The notes: generated from the sequence alone by a model not told the origin. Positions 43,749 to 52,786 are shown, counted from the stretch's first letter. The stretch is DNA of 64,000 bases from CAINVV01 sp037137375 (GCA_037137375.1 JBAXKJ010000005.1:62001-126000), one strand, 5' to 3'. A program made the numbers and translations.

Positions 43749-46205
43749 TCAGACAACAGCAATCGGTTTCTCTACTTTCTCCTTAAGTAGGGCAATTTCA
43801 AATACATCTCCGACATTTTTAACAAAATGGAAGATGAGTCCCTTCAGGTAAAGTTCATTAATTTCTTCCAGATTTTTCCTGTTTTGTTCAGATAAAATAA
43901 TTTCCTTAATTCCAGCTCTCTTGGCAGCAAGAATTTTCTCCTTGATGCCTCCTACCGGGAGGACTTTTCCCCGCAGTGTGATCTCACCTGTCATGGCCAG
44001 GTTCTTTCTGACTTTTCGCTGGGTATAGGCGGAAGCCAGAGCAGTAGCCATGGTGATTCCAGCCGACGGACCATCTTTCGGTATGGCTCCCTCCGGAACG
44101 TGAATGTGGACATCCCACTTATCAAAGATCTCACTTTTAAGGCCGAGATCGCCGGCGTGAGACTTGAGATATTCCAATGCAATGGTGGCGGATTCCTTCA
44201 TCACATCTCCCAGGTTACCGGTGATATTGAATTTTCCTTTGCCCTGGCTGAGGCTGGTTTCGACGTAGAGGATCTCCCCTCCAACGGAAGTCCAGGCTAG
44301 TCCTGTGACTACCCCGGCGTATTCGTTGCCTTCGTAGCTGTCCTTTGTATATCGGGGAACGCCAAGATAACTGCGCAAATCCAGCTCCGTTAGTTTCTTG
44401 TTATATTCACTGTTGGATACGACCTTCCGGGCTACCCTTCTTATCACCTTAGCGAGCATCTTATCCAGCTCACGAACACCCGATTCGCGGGTATAGTTTT
44501 CGATAATACGGTCCAGGATTTCCTTTGAGAAGACCACACTGTTCTTCACCATTCCATGATTCTCCAACTGACGTTTGACGAGATGTCTTTTAGCGATCTC
44601 GCGCTTTTCTTCCATCAGGTAACCACTCACATCGATCAGCTCCATGCGGTCTCTTAAAGCCGGATGGATGGTCGAGATGGTATTCGCAGTCGCGATAAAC
44701 AGTACCCTTGAAAGATCAAAATCGACATCGAGGTAATTGTCGTGAAATTCAATATTTTGTTCAGGATCGAGTACTTCCAGCAAGGCAGATGCAGGATCGC
44801 CGTGAAAATCTTTCGAAACCTTATCTATCTCATCCAGGATGAAAACCGGATTGGATGAACCTGCCTTGATCAGATTCTGGATGATGCGGCCTGGCATGGC
44901 CCCAATATAAGTCTTGCGGTGACCGCGGATCTCGGATTCATCATGAAGTCCGCCCAGACTCATCCGGATGTACTTTCTACCGAGGGCAGTGGCAACAGAC
45001 TTTCCGAGAGAAGTCTTTCCAACACCGGGAGGACCATAAAGGCAGATAATCGGTGACTTCATGTCGCCTTTCAACTTGAGGACGGCAAGGTGTTCTATGA
45101 TTCGTTCCTTGACATTATCCAAACCAAAATGGTCGTCATTCAGGACTTTCTCGGCATGGGCCAGATCGAAATTATCCGTGGTATATTCGTTCCATGGAAG
45201 ATCCAGTAAGGTATCCAGGTAGCCGATCTGCACAGAATATTCACCGGCAGCTGGATTCATTCGTGACAACTTATTCAGCTCCTTGTCAAATAATTTCTGA
45301 ATATCTTCACTCCAAAGTTTCTGCTTGGCCCGTTTTTTAAGCTCTTCGACTTCCTGCTGAACAGGACTGCCTCCAAGTTCATCCTGAATAGTCTTAATCT
45401 GTTGGTTCAGCAAATATTCGCGCTGTTGCTGGTCCATATCAATCTTGACCTTCTGCTGGATATCCTTCTTTAACTCCAGCATCTGAACTTCTCTCATCAG
45501 ATGTGATAAAAGTTTGGTGCTTCGGTCCTTAATATTGTTTCGTTCTAAAAGATCCTGCTTCTCTTCGGCACTCAGGTCTGTATTGTTGCAAATAAAATTA
45601 ACGAGGAAAGTGACATTTTCAATATTCTTTACGGCAAACTGAGCCTCTTGCGGAATATTGGCAGACGACTTGACAATCTTCAGCGAGAAATCTTTCAGCG
45701 ACTCAATAATGGCATTGAACTCTGTCGTGGTAGTATCAGAGAGATTTTCGGTAAGAGGATGAACGGTGGCCTTCAGATAGCTCGGATGCTCAATGGCATG
45801 CCCGATGAGAATACGCTTCTTGCCCTGCAGGATCACGGTAGTAGTTCCATCTGGCATCTCCAGAATTTTCAATATCTCAGCCATGGTACCTACCGTGAAG
45901 AGGTCCGATAAAATCGGGTCTTCAATCTGGCCATTGCGCTGTGCCACAGTACCTACCATATTTTTTCCACTGTAAGCATCACGCACAAGACTGAGGGATT
46001 TGGTCCTGCCGACACTGATAGGCATCACAACTCCCGGGAAAAGTACCGCGTTTCGCAACGGCAAAATGGGCAAGACATCAGGAACATGTACAGAGTTAAG
46101 TTCATCGTCATCCCCATCCGCGATGATTGGGAAAAAATCCCTTTCATCCTCGTCCATGCCAGAAAACATAAATGTGCTTTTGATTTTATTTCTTGAGTTA
46201 TCCAT
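43749..46205 (-). CDS. lon: ATP-dependent Lon protease
   Basis: An 818-residue Lon of the LonA type. The N-terminal substrate domain runs to about residue 240, followed by a coiled region. The AAA+ module has Walker A GPPGVGKTS near residue 390. The protease domain has its catalytic serine in PKDGPSAG near residue 712 and its lysine in GGIKEKILAAK near 755. An acidic segment near residues 17-37 is typical of Bacteroidota Lon. It degrades misfolded and regulatory proteins. It is monocistronic, with the L31 terminator upstream. Confidence 0.97.
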   Translation of the reverse strand: MDNSRNKIKSTFMFSGMDEDERDFFPIIADGDDDELNSVHVPDVLPILPLRNAVLFPGVVMPISVGRTKSLSLVRDAYSGKNMVGTVAQRNGQIEDPILSDLFTVGTMAEILKILEMPDGTTTVILQGKKRILIGHAIEHPSYLKATVHPLTENLSDTTTTEFNAIIESLKDFSLKIVKSSANIPQEAQFAVKNIENVTFLVNFICNNTDLSAEEKQDLLERNNIKDRSTKLLSHLMREVQMLELKKDIQQKVKIDMDQQQREYLLNQQIKTIQDELGGSPVQQEVEELKKRAKQKLWSEDIQKLFDKELNKLSRMNPAAGEYSVQIGYLDTLLDLPWNEYTTDNFDLAHAEKVLNDDHFGLDNVKERIIEHLAVLKLKGDMKSPIICLYGPPGVGKTSLGKSVATALGRKYIRMSLGGLHDESEIRGHRKTYIGAMPGRIIQNLIKAGSSNPVFILDEIDKVSKDFHGDPASALLEVLDPEQNIEFHDNYLDVDFDLSRVLFIATANTISTIHPALRDRMELIDVSGYLMEEKREIAKRHLVKRQLENHGMVKNSVVFSKEILDRIIENYTRESGVRELDKMLAKVIRRVARKVVSNSEYNKKLTELDLRSYLGVPRYTKDSYEGNEYAGVVTGLAWTSVGGEILYVETSLSQGKGKFNITGNLGDVMKESATIALEYLKSHAGDLGLKSEIFDKWDVHIHVPEGAIPKDGPSAGITMATALASAYTQRKVRKNLAMTGEITLRGKVLPVGGIKEKILAAKRAGIKEIILSEQNRKNLEEINELYLKGLIFHFVKNVGDVFEIALLKEKVEKPIAVV

Positions 46206-46330
46206 TGTAGCAATAATATTATGACAAATTGTCGGGAATAAAAACTTCCGCGACCCGCATAAAGGTAGTCAATTGTCGTGCCAAACCTTTTCGTAATAAT
46301 AACAAATAAGTCGGAATGTTGTTTAACAAA

Positions 46331-46365
46331 AGGAGCCCCGTATTTGGAAATACGGGGCTCCTTCT
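46331..46365 (-). terminator. Intrinsic terminator for the L31 gene
   Basis: A near-perfect 15-bp inverted repeat (46331-46345 with 46348-46362, AGGAGCCCCGTATTT and its complement) lies 19 nt after the L31 stop codon. On the minus strand it is followed by TTTTG. It separates the L31 gene from lon. Confidence 0.9.
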
Positions 46366-46380
46366 CACAAAAACAAGAAT

Positions 46381-46644
46381 TTATACTTTGCGTTTGTCCA
46401 TGTGCTTCTGATAACGGGTCATGAATTTATCGACACGACCAGCGGTATCGACCAATTTCATCTTTCCGGTATAGAAAGGGTGTGAAGTATTTGAAATTTC
46501 CACTTTCAATAATGGATAAGAAACACCTTCAATTTCGATGGTCTCTTTTGATGCGGCTGTTGACCTGGTGATGAAAGTATGTTCGTTTGACATATCTTTA
46601 AAACATACCAGTCTGTAGCTTTCCGGATGAATTCCCTTTTTCAT
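46381..46644 (-). CDS. rpmE2: Ribosomal protein L31 type B
   Basis: An 87-residue protein matching bacterial L31 type B. It has MKKGIHPESYRLVCF at the start and SHPFYTGKMKLVDTAGRVDKF near residue 53. Type B lacks the paired CxxC zinc motifs of type A; here one cysteine (Cys14) remains. In many bacteria type B is the zinc-independent form, though in Bacteroidota it is often the only L31. The promoter (46696-46725) and terminator show a monocistronic transcript. Confidence 0.97.
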   Translation of the reverse strand: MKKGIHPESYRLVCFKDMSNEHTFITRSTAASKETIEIEGVSYPLLKVEISNTSHPFYTGKMKLVDTAGRVDKFMTRYQKHMDKRKV

Positions 46645-46695
46645 TTTGCTTAATTATATCTTTTTATCTTCCTTGTATCCTTGATTTACGGGTTG

Positions 46696-46725
46696 CAAAG
46701 ATAAGGATAATTCATAAATCCACAA
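46696..46725 (-). promoter_or_regulatory. Promoter of the L31 gene
   Basis: On the minus strand, TTG (46723-46725), a 19-nt spacer and TATCTTTG (46696-46703) match the Bacteroidota housekeeping promoter. The start codon is about 52 nt downstream. Confidence 0.65.
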
Positions 46726-46730
46726 CAGAT

Positions 46731-47945
46731 TTATAAAAAGTTTTTACGCTCTTTTTCATGCGCTGAACGCAGTACCCTGACATCTTTCATCAGCATGGGA
46801 GCCCTTTCGAACGGGGCTTCCTTGTCGAATAAATGACGCATGGTGTAGTGTGTCTTAGTATGAACTCCACCAACGGAGATGTACATGGCCACCATTTTGG
46901 GATTAAAATCACCCACCCACGAAAGCTCAACCTCTTGGTACCAGGGCTTTTGCTTCATGATCTTGTCGAGGTGCCAGAAGACTGCCGACTCCAGTCCGCT
47001 ACCCTGAAATTTTGGTACGACACCCATGATCAGGATCCTGGTCCGGGTAATGGTTTTCATTTTGAGGTACCAGAAAAGCCTGGCCAGATTCAGGAAATTA
47101 AGTTTGCCATTGATCCTGGCCAGAAGCTGGTTCCAGTCGGGGATCATTCCGAAAAACAACACAGGCTCCTCATTATGATAGGCAAACCAGATAAACTCTT
47201 CTTCAGCTATCAGCTTTGCCACTTTCATCATCCCACGTATGTCGTCCATGTCGAGCTCCTGGTGATTATCGTGACTGGCCCAGGCCTCCTCATAAATATG
47301 GTTAAACTCCTGGATATGCTGCTCCATCTTATTGAATCTGACATGCTCAAAGCGGAAATTAGGCTTATGAGCGACCCATTCCGCGATTTTCCAGAATCGT
47401 TCGGGGAAGGGAATTCTACGATCGAGGTGGTAAGTGTATTGTTCGAAATAAACTTTAAAACCGTATGATTCAAAGAGATTGAGATAATAGGGTTTATTGT
47501 AAGGCATGCCGAATCCCTGTTTCATGAAACCTTTAACCAGGAGTCCCCAGTTGATCATATTCTCTCCAAAATTCACTGGACCGTCCATCGCCTCCATGCC
47601 CCGCTTAGAAAGCCATTGCTTTGCCGTATCGAATAACAGGAAAGCCGCTTTCAGATCGTCCACACATTCAAAATAGCCAATACCGCCGGTCGGTTGGCGG
47701 AAAGTGTAACATTTATTTCTATTGATAAAAGCCCCAACGCGGCCAATGCAATGACCAGAATCATCATTCAGTATCCATCTTGTACCATCGCCATTTTTAA
47801 AAAAGGCATTTTTTTGGGGATCGAAAGCACTGTCGGTCATGGCTTCCAGTGGCGGGATCCAGTTTGGATCTCCCTTGTATATTTGATGCGGCAATTTGTG
47901 AAATGCCTTTACTGCAGGCTTATCCTTTACTTCAAGTATTTGCAT
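46731..47945 (-). CDS. GNAT-like family protein of unknown substrate
   Basis: About 404 residues. The ATG at 47945 gives MQILEVKDKPAVKAFHKLPH. An earlier in-frame ATG would overlap the upstream gene. The segment IYKGDPNWIPPL near residue 28 and later sequence such as GVVPKFQGSGLESAVFWHLD near residue 315 are typical of a Bacteroidota family annotated as acetyltransferase-like, with a GNAT-type fold near the C-terminus. No membrane segments. The substrate is unknown. It follows the next gene up by 10 nt on the same strand. Confidence 0.78.
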   Translation of the reverse strand: MQILEVKDKPAVKAFHKLPHQIYKGDPNWIPPLEAMTDSAFDPQKNAFFKNGDGTRWILNDDSGHCIGRVGAFINRNKCYTFRQPTGGIGYFECVDDLKAAFLLFDTAKQWLSKRGMEAMDGPVNFGENMINWGLLVKGFMKQGFGMPYNKPYYLNLFESYGFKVYFEQYTYHLDRRIPFPERFWKIAEWVAHKPNFRFEHVRFNKMEQHIQEFNHIYEEAWASHDNHQELDMDDIRGMMKVAKLIAEEEFIWFAYHNEEPVLFFGMIPDWNQLLARINGKLNFLNLARLFWYLKMKTITRTRILIMGVVPKFQGSGLESAVFWHLDKIMKQKPWYQEVELSWVGDFNPKMVAMYISVGGVHTKTHYTMRHLFDKEAPFERAPMLMKDVRVLRSAHEKERKNFL

Positions 47946-47955
47946 ACCTTTCGGG

Positions 47956-48666
47956 TTAGATACGTTTTGCAACCATTTCCCGTACTGCTTCGTCTTCCAA
48001 ATGCCCAATAAGAGATTCTGCATTCTCCTTTGCTACCGCTGAATCCAACGTCATCAGCAAATGAGCCTGCTGAAGCGCAAACTCATATAAATCCGGATTT
48101 CTCATGGCAATCTGCAAAAAGACTCTGTTGAAAATAAGAGAGAGATGTGGATCTTTTGCCAGCGGTGGAAACAATTCAAAAAAAGTCTCGAATCGTTCAT
48201 TCGAAGCTGAACGATCGGTCAACGCGAGTCGTCCCATCATTAGTAAACCAGTTATTTTGCTCAGGTTCTTCTTACCCAGACAATACTCCATTGCCTTTTC
48301 ATAAGCGCAGGGGGTTTTGGAGAAAAGGTTCATGGCAACCTGTTCGGCAATTTCGATGTGCTGTATCTGTTTTACCCAAAAATCCATCTGATTTTCGGTT
48401 ACCTCATAGGGCTTCTCGAGCAATGTGGCAAGGATCATCGTTTCCCTCCACTGTTTATTCCAAAGTTTCAAAGCCAGAAGATGATCCGGCTGATATTGCG
48501 CCGCAAGCTGTTGCAGCGAGATCACGGAAGCCCCCAGGTTCAGCTTATACACGACTCCTCTCTGTCTCATAGAATCTGCGACTTCCCCGTTTTGAAGAAG
48601 TCTGATTTTTCTAAGAATCTCCTGATAGTTACTTTCTGAAATTGGGTCGTCGAGCAGGTATTCCAT
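47956..48666 (-). CDS. Helical repeat protein, function unknown
   Basis: I do not recognise this 236-residue protein. It is predicted almost all-helical (for example EYLLDDPISESNYQEILRKI and EIAEQVAMNLFSKTPCAYEK) and could be HEAT-like. No signal peptide or membrane segment is visible. It is leucine-rich and mildly acidic. It is co-transcribed with the GNAT-like gene and divergent from the tRNA-His gene, with a candidate promoter at 48692-48717. A DNA or protein scaffold role would be a guess. Confidence 0.72.
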   Translation of the reverse strand: MEYLLDDPISESNYQEILRKIRLLQNGEVADSMRQRGVVYKLNLGASVISLQQLAAQYQPDHLLALKLWNKQWRETMILATLLEKPYEVTENQMDFWVKQIQHIEIAEQVAMNLFSKTPCAYEKAMEYCLGKKNLSKITGLLMMGRLALTDRSASNERFETFFELFPPLAKDPHLSLIFNRVFLQIAMRNPDLYEFALQQAHLLMTLDSAVAKENAESLIGHLEDEAVREMVAKRI

Positions 48667-48691
48667 CCGCGATTATTATAGGTATTGGATG

Positions 48692-48717
48692 CAAAAATAA
48701 CAGTTTTCCCTTGCCAA
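48692..48717 (-). promoter_or_regulatory. Candidate promoter for the helical-repeat gene
   Basis: On the minus strand, TTG at 48715-48717 and TATTTTTG at 48692-48699, but the spacer is only 15 nt. The -33 region overlaps that of the divergent tRNA-His promoter (TTGCCAA holds both). Confidence 0.4.
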
Positions 48718-48740
48718 TTCGAAAAACACCCCTATATTTG
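48711..48740 (+). promoter_or_regulatory. Promoter of tRNA-His
   Basis: TTG (48711-48713), a 19-nt spacer and TATATTTG (48733-48740) form a strong Bacteroidota promoter 12 nt before the tRNA 5' end. Confidence 0.7.
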
Positions 48741-48751
48741 CCGTCAAATAT

Positions 48752-48826
48752 GGTGGATGTAGCTCAGTCGGTTAGAGTAGTGGTTTGTGGTACCATTGGT
48801 CGTGGGTTCGAATCCCATCTTCCACC
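48752..48826 (+). tRNA. tRNA-His (anticodon GTG)
   Basis: The sequence folds as a tRNA: D-arm GCTC/GAGT, anticodon stem GTGGT/ACCAT around the loop TTGTGGT with anticodon GTG, and T-arm GTGGG/CCCAT around TTCGAAT. The extra 5' G (G-1) and C73 opposite it are the histidine identity elements. The acceptor stem has one mismatch, T6 with T67. After C73 the sequence continues CA, so a full CCA end is not encoded and would be added by the CCA enzyme. A strong promoter lies upstream and a terminator downstream. Confidence 0.93.
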
Positions 48827-48846
48827 CAGAATAAGAAAAATAAAAT

Positions 48847-48890
48847 AGAGGTAATTATCACTAAACAAGATAGTTACCTCTTTTTCTTTT
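48847..48890 (+). terminator. Terminator after tRNA-His
   Basis: AGAGGTAA (48847-48854) pairs with TTACCTCT (48874-48881). The stem extends inward through TATC/GATA, with one T-G pair, to about 13 bp, and a T-rich run follows (48881-48890). Confidence 0.82.
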
Positions 48891-48976
48891 CGTACAATTC
48901 TCTGCGCACTAACCCTAATCTACCTCAAATTGATAAATATTCCCTATTTTGTCAATCAACCTAATAATATTTGAAA

Positions 48977-49381
48977 ATGAACAACACCTTCGAACTGAAA
49001 AAGGGCAAACTTGTATTTGAAAAAGACAAAATAGTCATCGTAGATTTTGCCAGAAATACCAAAATCTACAGGTTATTCACCCTATCTGCGGGAATACTGT
49101 TAGGTATTTCATATTTAATCAAGTATTTAAAAACGGGTGACATGTTTTCTCTCAGGTTCGGATTGGGTATAGGAATATCTTCCTTGCTTCCTTTCACACT
49201 TGAACTTTTGTATTCCGTAAAAAGTGAAATCTCCTATAACGAAATTAAGTCAATGAAAATAAGGCGAATATACTTTACTGATTATCTTTACATTAAGCTT
49301 AATAACAAAAAAATCAGGAGGGTTGTCGGAATACTCAACACTGAGAGACTGGAGGATTACATCAATGTTGTGCGGGCATGA
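48977..49381 (+). CDS. Small membrane protein, function unknown
   Basis: A protein of about 134 residues with two hydrophobic segments (near residues 32-47 and 56-78), a lysine-rich cytosolic start and a C-terminal KMRRIYF-like basic stretch. The layout, a short beta-like start, two helices and a PH-like end (SYNEIKSMKIRRIYF), resembles small PH-domain membrane proteins, but I cannot name a family. I start at ATG 48977; a TTG two codons earlier is possible. It overlaps the next gene by 4 nt. Confidence 0.65.
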   Translation: MNNTFELKKGKLVFEKDKIVIVDFARNTKIYRLFTLSAGILLGISYLIKYLKTGDMFSLRFGLGIGISSLLPFTLELLYSVKSEISYNEIKSMKIRRIYFTDYLYIKLNNKKIRRVVGILNTERLEDYINVVRA

Positions 49382-49569
49382 AAAATTTCTTTAGAAATTT
49401 TCGCCTGCCGAATGGGTTGTTGCTTTTTTTCGGCACTTTATTAACTTTTTTACAGTTAAGAAAGCATCCTGAAACCTGGCAACGCGATTTGAGTATTATG
49501 CTTATCGTTATATTTGTCGCTCTTTCAATTTTGTATGTTATCTACTACCTAAAAAATCGTAATTTATAA
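49378..49569 (+). CDS. Small membrane protein, function unknown
   Basis: A 63-residue protein with two hydrophobic segments (about residues 12-25 and 38-58) and a basic end. Its start overlaps the stop of the upstream small membrane gene (ATGA), which supports a real, coupled gene. No family recognised. The GH20 gene starts 6 nt after its stop, but a functional link is unclear. Confidence 0.6.
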   Translation: MKNFFRNFRLPNGLLLFFGTLLTFLQLRKHPETWQRDLSIMLIVIFVALSILYVIYYLKNRNL

Positions 49570-49575
49570 ATAAGT

Positions 49576-51144
49576 ATGAATACCTCTATCCGCCGTTTCA
49601 TGGTAAACCTGAATGCACTATTCCTGATTCTGACCTTCGCGGTAGTCCTTCCTGTCTCAGCTGCCGATCTCACAAAAGCGGCAATCATCCCAAAACCTGT
49701 TTCAGTCAACTCAACCGGAAAGACTTTTGAGTTATCTAAAGATCTCTTAATCGTTGTCAATCAAGCTAGTCCGGAACTAAATAAAGTCGCTCAATACCTG
49801 GCCGACCGGCTCAATCCTGCCACCGGACTAAACATCACCGTTCAAAGTGCAGGTGAACTGCCAAATTCCAACTTCATCCTGCTGGAAACCGGTATCAATA
49901 ATTCCAAATTAGGCCAGGAAGGTTATGAACTCAACATCACCAAAGAAAATATCCGGTTGTCGGCCAATACTGCTGAAGGAATTTTCCGGGGTACCCAGAC
50001 TATTCGTCAGCTATTGCCTGCCTCCATTGAGAGCAGCGAACCACAGAAAGGTTCCTGGAAAATCGCAACCGGAACCATCCTGGATTATCCCTCCTATTCC
50101 TACCGGGGATCAATGTTGGATGTTGCCCGCCACTTCTTTGGTCCTGATATTGTTAAGAGGTACATCGATTTGATTGCTGTCTATAAAATGAATGTCCTGC
50201 ACCTGCACTTAGCTGACGATCAGGGCTGGAGGATCGAGATCAAAGCATGGCCGGCCTTGACTGCCATCGGCGGTACAACGCAGGTTGGCGGTGGCAAGGG
50301 AGGTTTCTACACCCAGGATGAATACAAAGATCTGGTACAATATGCGGCCGACCGGTACATTACGATTATTCCCGAAATCGATATGCCCAGTCATATTAAC
50401 GCGGCGCTGGCTTCTGTTCCGGAATTGAATCCAGATAACATTGCGACAAAACTTTATACCGGCACCAATGTTGGATTCAGCACCCTGCAGACCAACAAGG
50501 AGTTTACCTACCAGTTCCTCAATGATGTTTTTCGCGAGCTGGTTTCCCTGACTCCCGGGCCTTACATCCATGTCGGAGGCGATGAATCACATGTGACAAA
50601 AAAAGAAGATTACATCCCTTTTATTGAAAAAGTTCAGGACATGGTGCTGGCTAATGGTAAACAAATGATTGGCTGGGATGAAACCACACTCTCTGCCTTA
50701 AAACCAACTTCCGTCGCACAATATTGGTCGAAAGCAGAAAATGCGGTTAGGGGAGTTTCCAAAGGGGTGAAAATTATCATGTCTCCTGCGGCTAAAGCCT
50801 ATCTGGATATGAAATATAATCCTCAAACGCACCTCGGATTGAAATGGGCCGGCTATGTGGAAGTGGATACCGGATACAAATGGGATCCGGCTACCCTGGT
50901 TCCCGGCATTTCAAAGGAAAATATCCTGGGTATCGAGTGCCCGCTCTGGTCCGAGACCGTTAAGAACATGAGTGACATTGAATCACTGGTCTTTCCAAGG
51001 TTACCCGGATATGCGGAGATTGGCTGGACGGATGCTTCCGCCCGAAACTGGGCAGAATACAAAATCAGGCTGGGAAGTCATGGCGCAAGATTCAAAGCCA
51101 TGGGCATCAACTTCTATGCCTCCCCAAAAGTCCTCTGGAAATAA
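49576..51144 (+). CDS. Glycoside hydrolase family 20 beta-N-acetylhexosaminidase, exported
   Basis: A 522-residue GH20 enzyme with a signal peptide (about residues 1-29, ending VSAAD). The GH20b domain runs to about residue 160 (AAIIPKPVSVN; IRQLLP). The barrel has MNVLHLHLADDQGWRIEIKA near residue 205 and the catalytic Asp-Glu pair at 336-337 in HVGGDESH. The C-terminal GYAEIGWTD is also conserved. It releases terminal N-acetylglucosamine or galactosamine from chitin fragments, host glycans or peptidoglycan, outside the inner membrane. It lies alone rather than in a polysaccharide locus. Confidence 0.95.
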   Translation: MNTSIRRFMVNLNALFLILTFAVVLPVSAADLTKAAIIPKPVSVNSTGKTFELSKDLLIVVNQASPELNKVAQYLADRLNPATGLNITVQSAGELPNSNFILLETGINNSKLGQEGYELNITKENIRLSANTAEGIFRGTQTIRQLLPASIESSEPQKGSWKIATGTILDYPSYSYRGSMLDVARHFFGPDIVKRYIDLIAVYKMNVLHLHLADDQGWRIEIKAWPALTAIGGTTQVGGGKGGFYTQDEYKDLVQYAADRYITIIPEIDMPSHINAALASVPELNPDNIATKLYTGTNVGFSTLQTNKEFTYQFLNDVFRELVSLTPGPYIHVGGDESHVTKKEDYIPFIEKVQDMVLANGKQMIGWDETTLSALKPTSVAQYWSKAENAVRGVSKGVKIIMSPAAKAYLDMKYNPQTHLGLKWAGYVEVDTGYKWDPATLVPGISKENILGIECPLWSETVKNMSDIESLVFPRLPGYAEIGWTDASARNWAEYKIRLGSHGARFKAMGINFYASPKVLWK

Positions 51145-51170
51145 CTACCTTTATTCCTTACTTATCACTT

Positions 51171-51202
51171 TTCTCATTTTCTCATTTTCTCATTTTCTCA
51201 TT
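51171..51202 (+). repeat. Octamer tandem repeat before the EamA gene
   Basis: Four exact copies of TTCTCATT. The same unit in reverse complement recurs after the EamA gene at 52149-52196. Confidence 0.88.
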
Positions 51203-51226
51203 TTCCTGTTTTTCAATTTCATTTTT

Positions 51227-52153
51227 ATGCGTCAAAAGCCCTGGCTAGTCTACCTCTCCGTCATCTTCGCCATGATCTTCTGGTCCCTTTCATTCGTTTG
51301 GGTGAAGGAGGTATACGAGGTCTATGGCCCGCTGACGACCGTTTTATTCAGACTAATCATCGCTTCTTTGCTGCTAATGGCCTTCGCCAAACTAACCGGT
51401 ACACTAATTAAAATAGATCGCAAGGATTTTGGCGCTTTCATTTTACTCTCCTTCTTCGAACCCTTTCTCTATTTCATGGGCGAGAGCTTCGGACTGAAAT
51501 TTGTTTCGAGTACCATTGGCGCGATTATCGTTGCTACCATCCCACTTTTTTCTCCGCTTGCTGCCTCCAGGTTTCATGGTGAGAAGATCTCCTTCAGGAC
51601 TTTCCTGGGAATCCTTCTCTCCTTTTTCGGCGTTACCATCGTGGTTTTCGACTCTTCTTTTAACCTGATCGCATCCCCGCTAGGGATTGCACTGGAATTT
51701 CTTGCAGTGATATCGGCGATATTTTACACGGTCGTACTGAAGAAGCTGGCAGTAAAATATAACCCAACTTCCATCATTACTTATCAGAATTTATTGGGAA
51801 TTATCTACTTTGTACCCCTCTTTTTTATTTTCGAATACAAAGATTTCACCTCTATTCCCTTCAGTTTCCCCGCCTTCGCTGGAATCTTGAAGTTATCAGT
51901 TTTCGCCTCCTGTATCGCCTTCATTTTTTATGCGCACAGCGTGAAACGGATGGGAATCAACAAGGTAAATATTTTTATCAACCTCATACCCGTTTTCACG
52001 GCCTTCTTTGCATGGCAGATCCTCGACGACCCAATGACGCTCAGAAAACTAGTTGGTATCCTGGTGGTCATCGCCGGATTACTGGTCGCACAGGTAAAAC
52101 TCAGGAAATCTACCGAGAAGCTCGTAGCCATTCAGCAGGATGCCGGAAGATGA
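51227..52153 (+). CDS. EamA/DMT-superfamily transporter
   Basis: A transporter of about 308 residues with ten membrane helices in two EamA repeats of five. Typical signs are FWSLSFVWVKEVYEVYGPLT near residue 20 and the second repeat beginning near residue 165. ATG 51227 is chosen: upstream sequence in this frame is the octamer repeat tract and the end of the GH20 gene. The substrate of this family member (amino acid or metabolite export) is unknown. The gene is bracketed by inverted octamer repeat tracts and its stop codon lies in the downstream one. Confidence 0.92.
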   Translation: MRQKPWLVYLSVIFAMIFWSLSFVWVKEVYEVYGPLTTVLFRLIIASLLLMAFAKLTGTLIKIDRKDFGAFILLSFFEPFLYFMGESFGLKFVSSTIGAIIVATIPLFSPLAASRFHGEKISFRTFLGILLSFFGVTIVVFDSSFNLIASPLGIALEFLAVISAIFYTVVLKKLAVKYNPTSIITYQNLLGIIYFVPLFFIFEYKDFTSIPFSFPAFAGILKLSVFASCIAFIFYAHSVKRMGINKVNIFINLIPVFTAFFAWQILDDPMTLRKLVGILVVIAGLLVAQVKLRKSTEKLVAIQQDAGR

Positions 52154-52196
52154 GAAGAGGAGAAGATGAGAAAATGAGAAGTTGAGAAGATGAGAA
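52149..52196 (+). repeat. Octamer tandem repeat after the EamA gene
   Basis: Six 8-nt units of the form NNTGAGAA or GAGGAGAA. The EamA stop TGA is inside the first. It is the inverse of the TTCTCATT tract at 51171-51202. Confidence 0.88.
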
Positions 52197-52236
52197 CTGG
52201 GATAGAAGTCAACCCGTTCAGAATAATTCAGGAAAA

Positions 52237-52734
52237 ATGAAAGAGGCACCAAACAAAGACAATGTATCAATACTTGCCAAAGATGCTAGATCTGAAAACG
52301 AAAAATTTTTCAAACTGCTAAAGAAAAAGCCTCCGAAAAATCTGGATGAGATAGTGCATGAGCTTCATGAGGAGGCTTTTGACAACTTCGACTGCCTTAA
52401 CTGTGCCAATTGTTGCAGCAGCATCAGTCCCATGATTACCGACAAGGATGTGGAGCGGCTTACCAAACCCCTCAAGCTCAAACCGTCTCAGGTGATCGGG
52501 CAATACATGCACCTCGATGAGGACCACGATTATGTTTTCAACCAGGCCCCCTGCCCTTTCCTGATGGCTGATAATTATTGCGCTGTCTACGAATTTCGCC
52601 CGAAAGCCTGTCGTGAATATCCCCATACCGACCGCCGGAGATTCAGCCAATTGCTCAGCCTGACCCTCAAAAACTGCGAAGTCTGCCCCATCGTCTTCAT
52701 GGTAGTCGAAAAACTGAAAGCGAAACTCGCCTGA
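52237..52734 (+). CDS. YkgJ-type Cys-cluster (zinc/iron-chelating) protein
   Basis: A 165-residue soluble protein with the cysteine pattern of the YkgJ family (CxxCxxCC, then CPFL, CAVY, RPKACREYP): CLNCANCCSS near residues 50-59, CPFL near 106, CAVYEFRPKACREYP near 115-129, and CEVCP near 148. These cysteines probably bind zinc or an Fe-S cluster. Family roles are not well known. It follows the octamer tract and precedes porQ by 52 nt without evident operon sense. Confidence 0.9.
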   Translation: MKEAPNKDNVSILAKDARSENEKFFKLLKKKPPKNLDEIVHELHEEAFDNFDCLNCANCCSSISPMITDKDVERLTKPLKLKPSQVIGQYMHLDEDHDYVFNQAPCPFLMADNYCAVYEFRPKACREYPHTDRRRFSQLLSLTLKNCEVCPIVFMVVEKLKAKLA

Positions 52735-52786
52735 CTCCTAACAGGAAGGTGCCTTTTCTGTCGAATTTTCCTAATATTGCAGGATA

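Noticed and set aside
48642..48848. A 68-residue frame across tRNA-His
   Set aside because: It covers the tRNA and its promoter, so it is not coding.
50972..51226. A longer start for the EamA transporter
   Set aside because: The added sequence is the end of the GH20 gene read in another frame plus the octamer tract.
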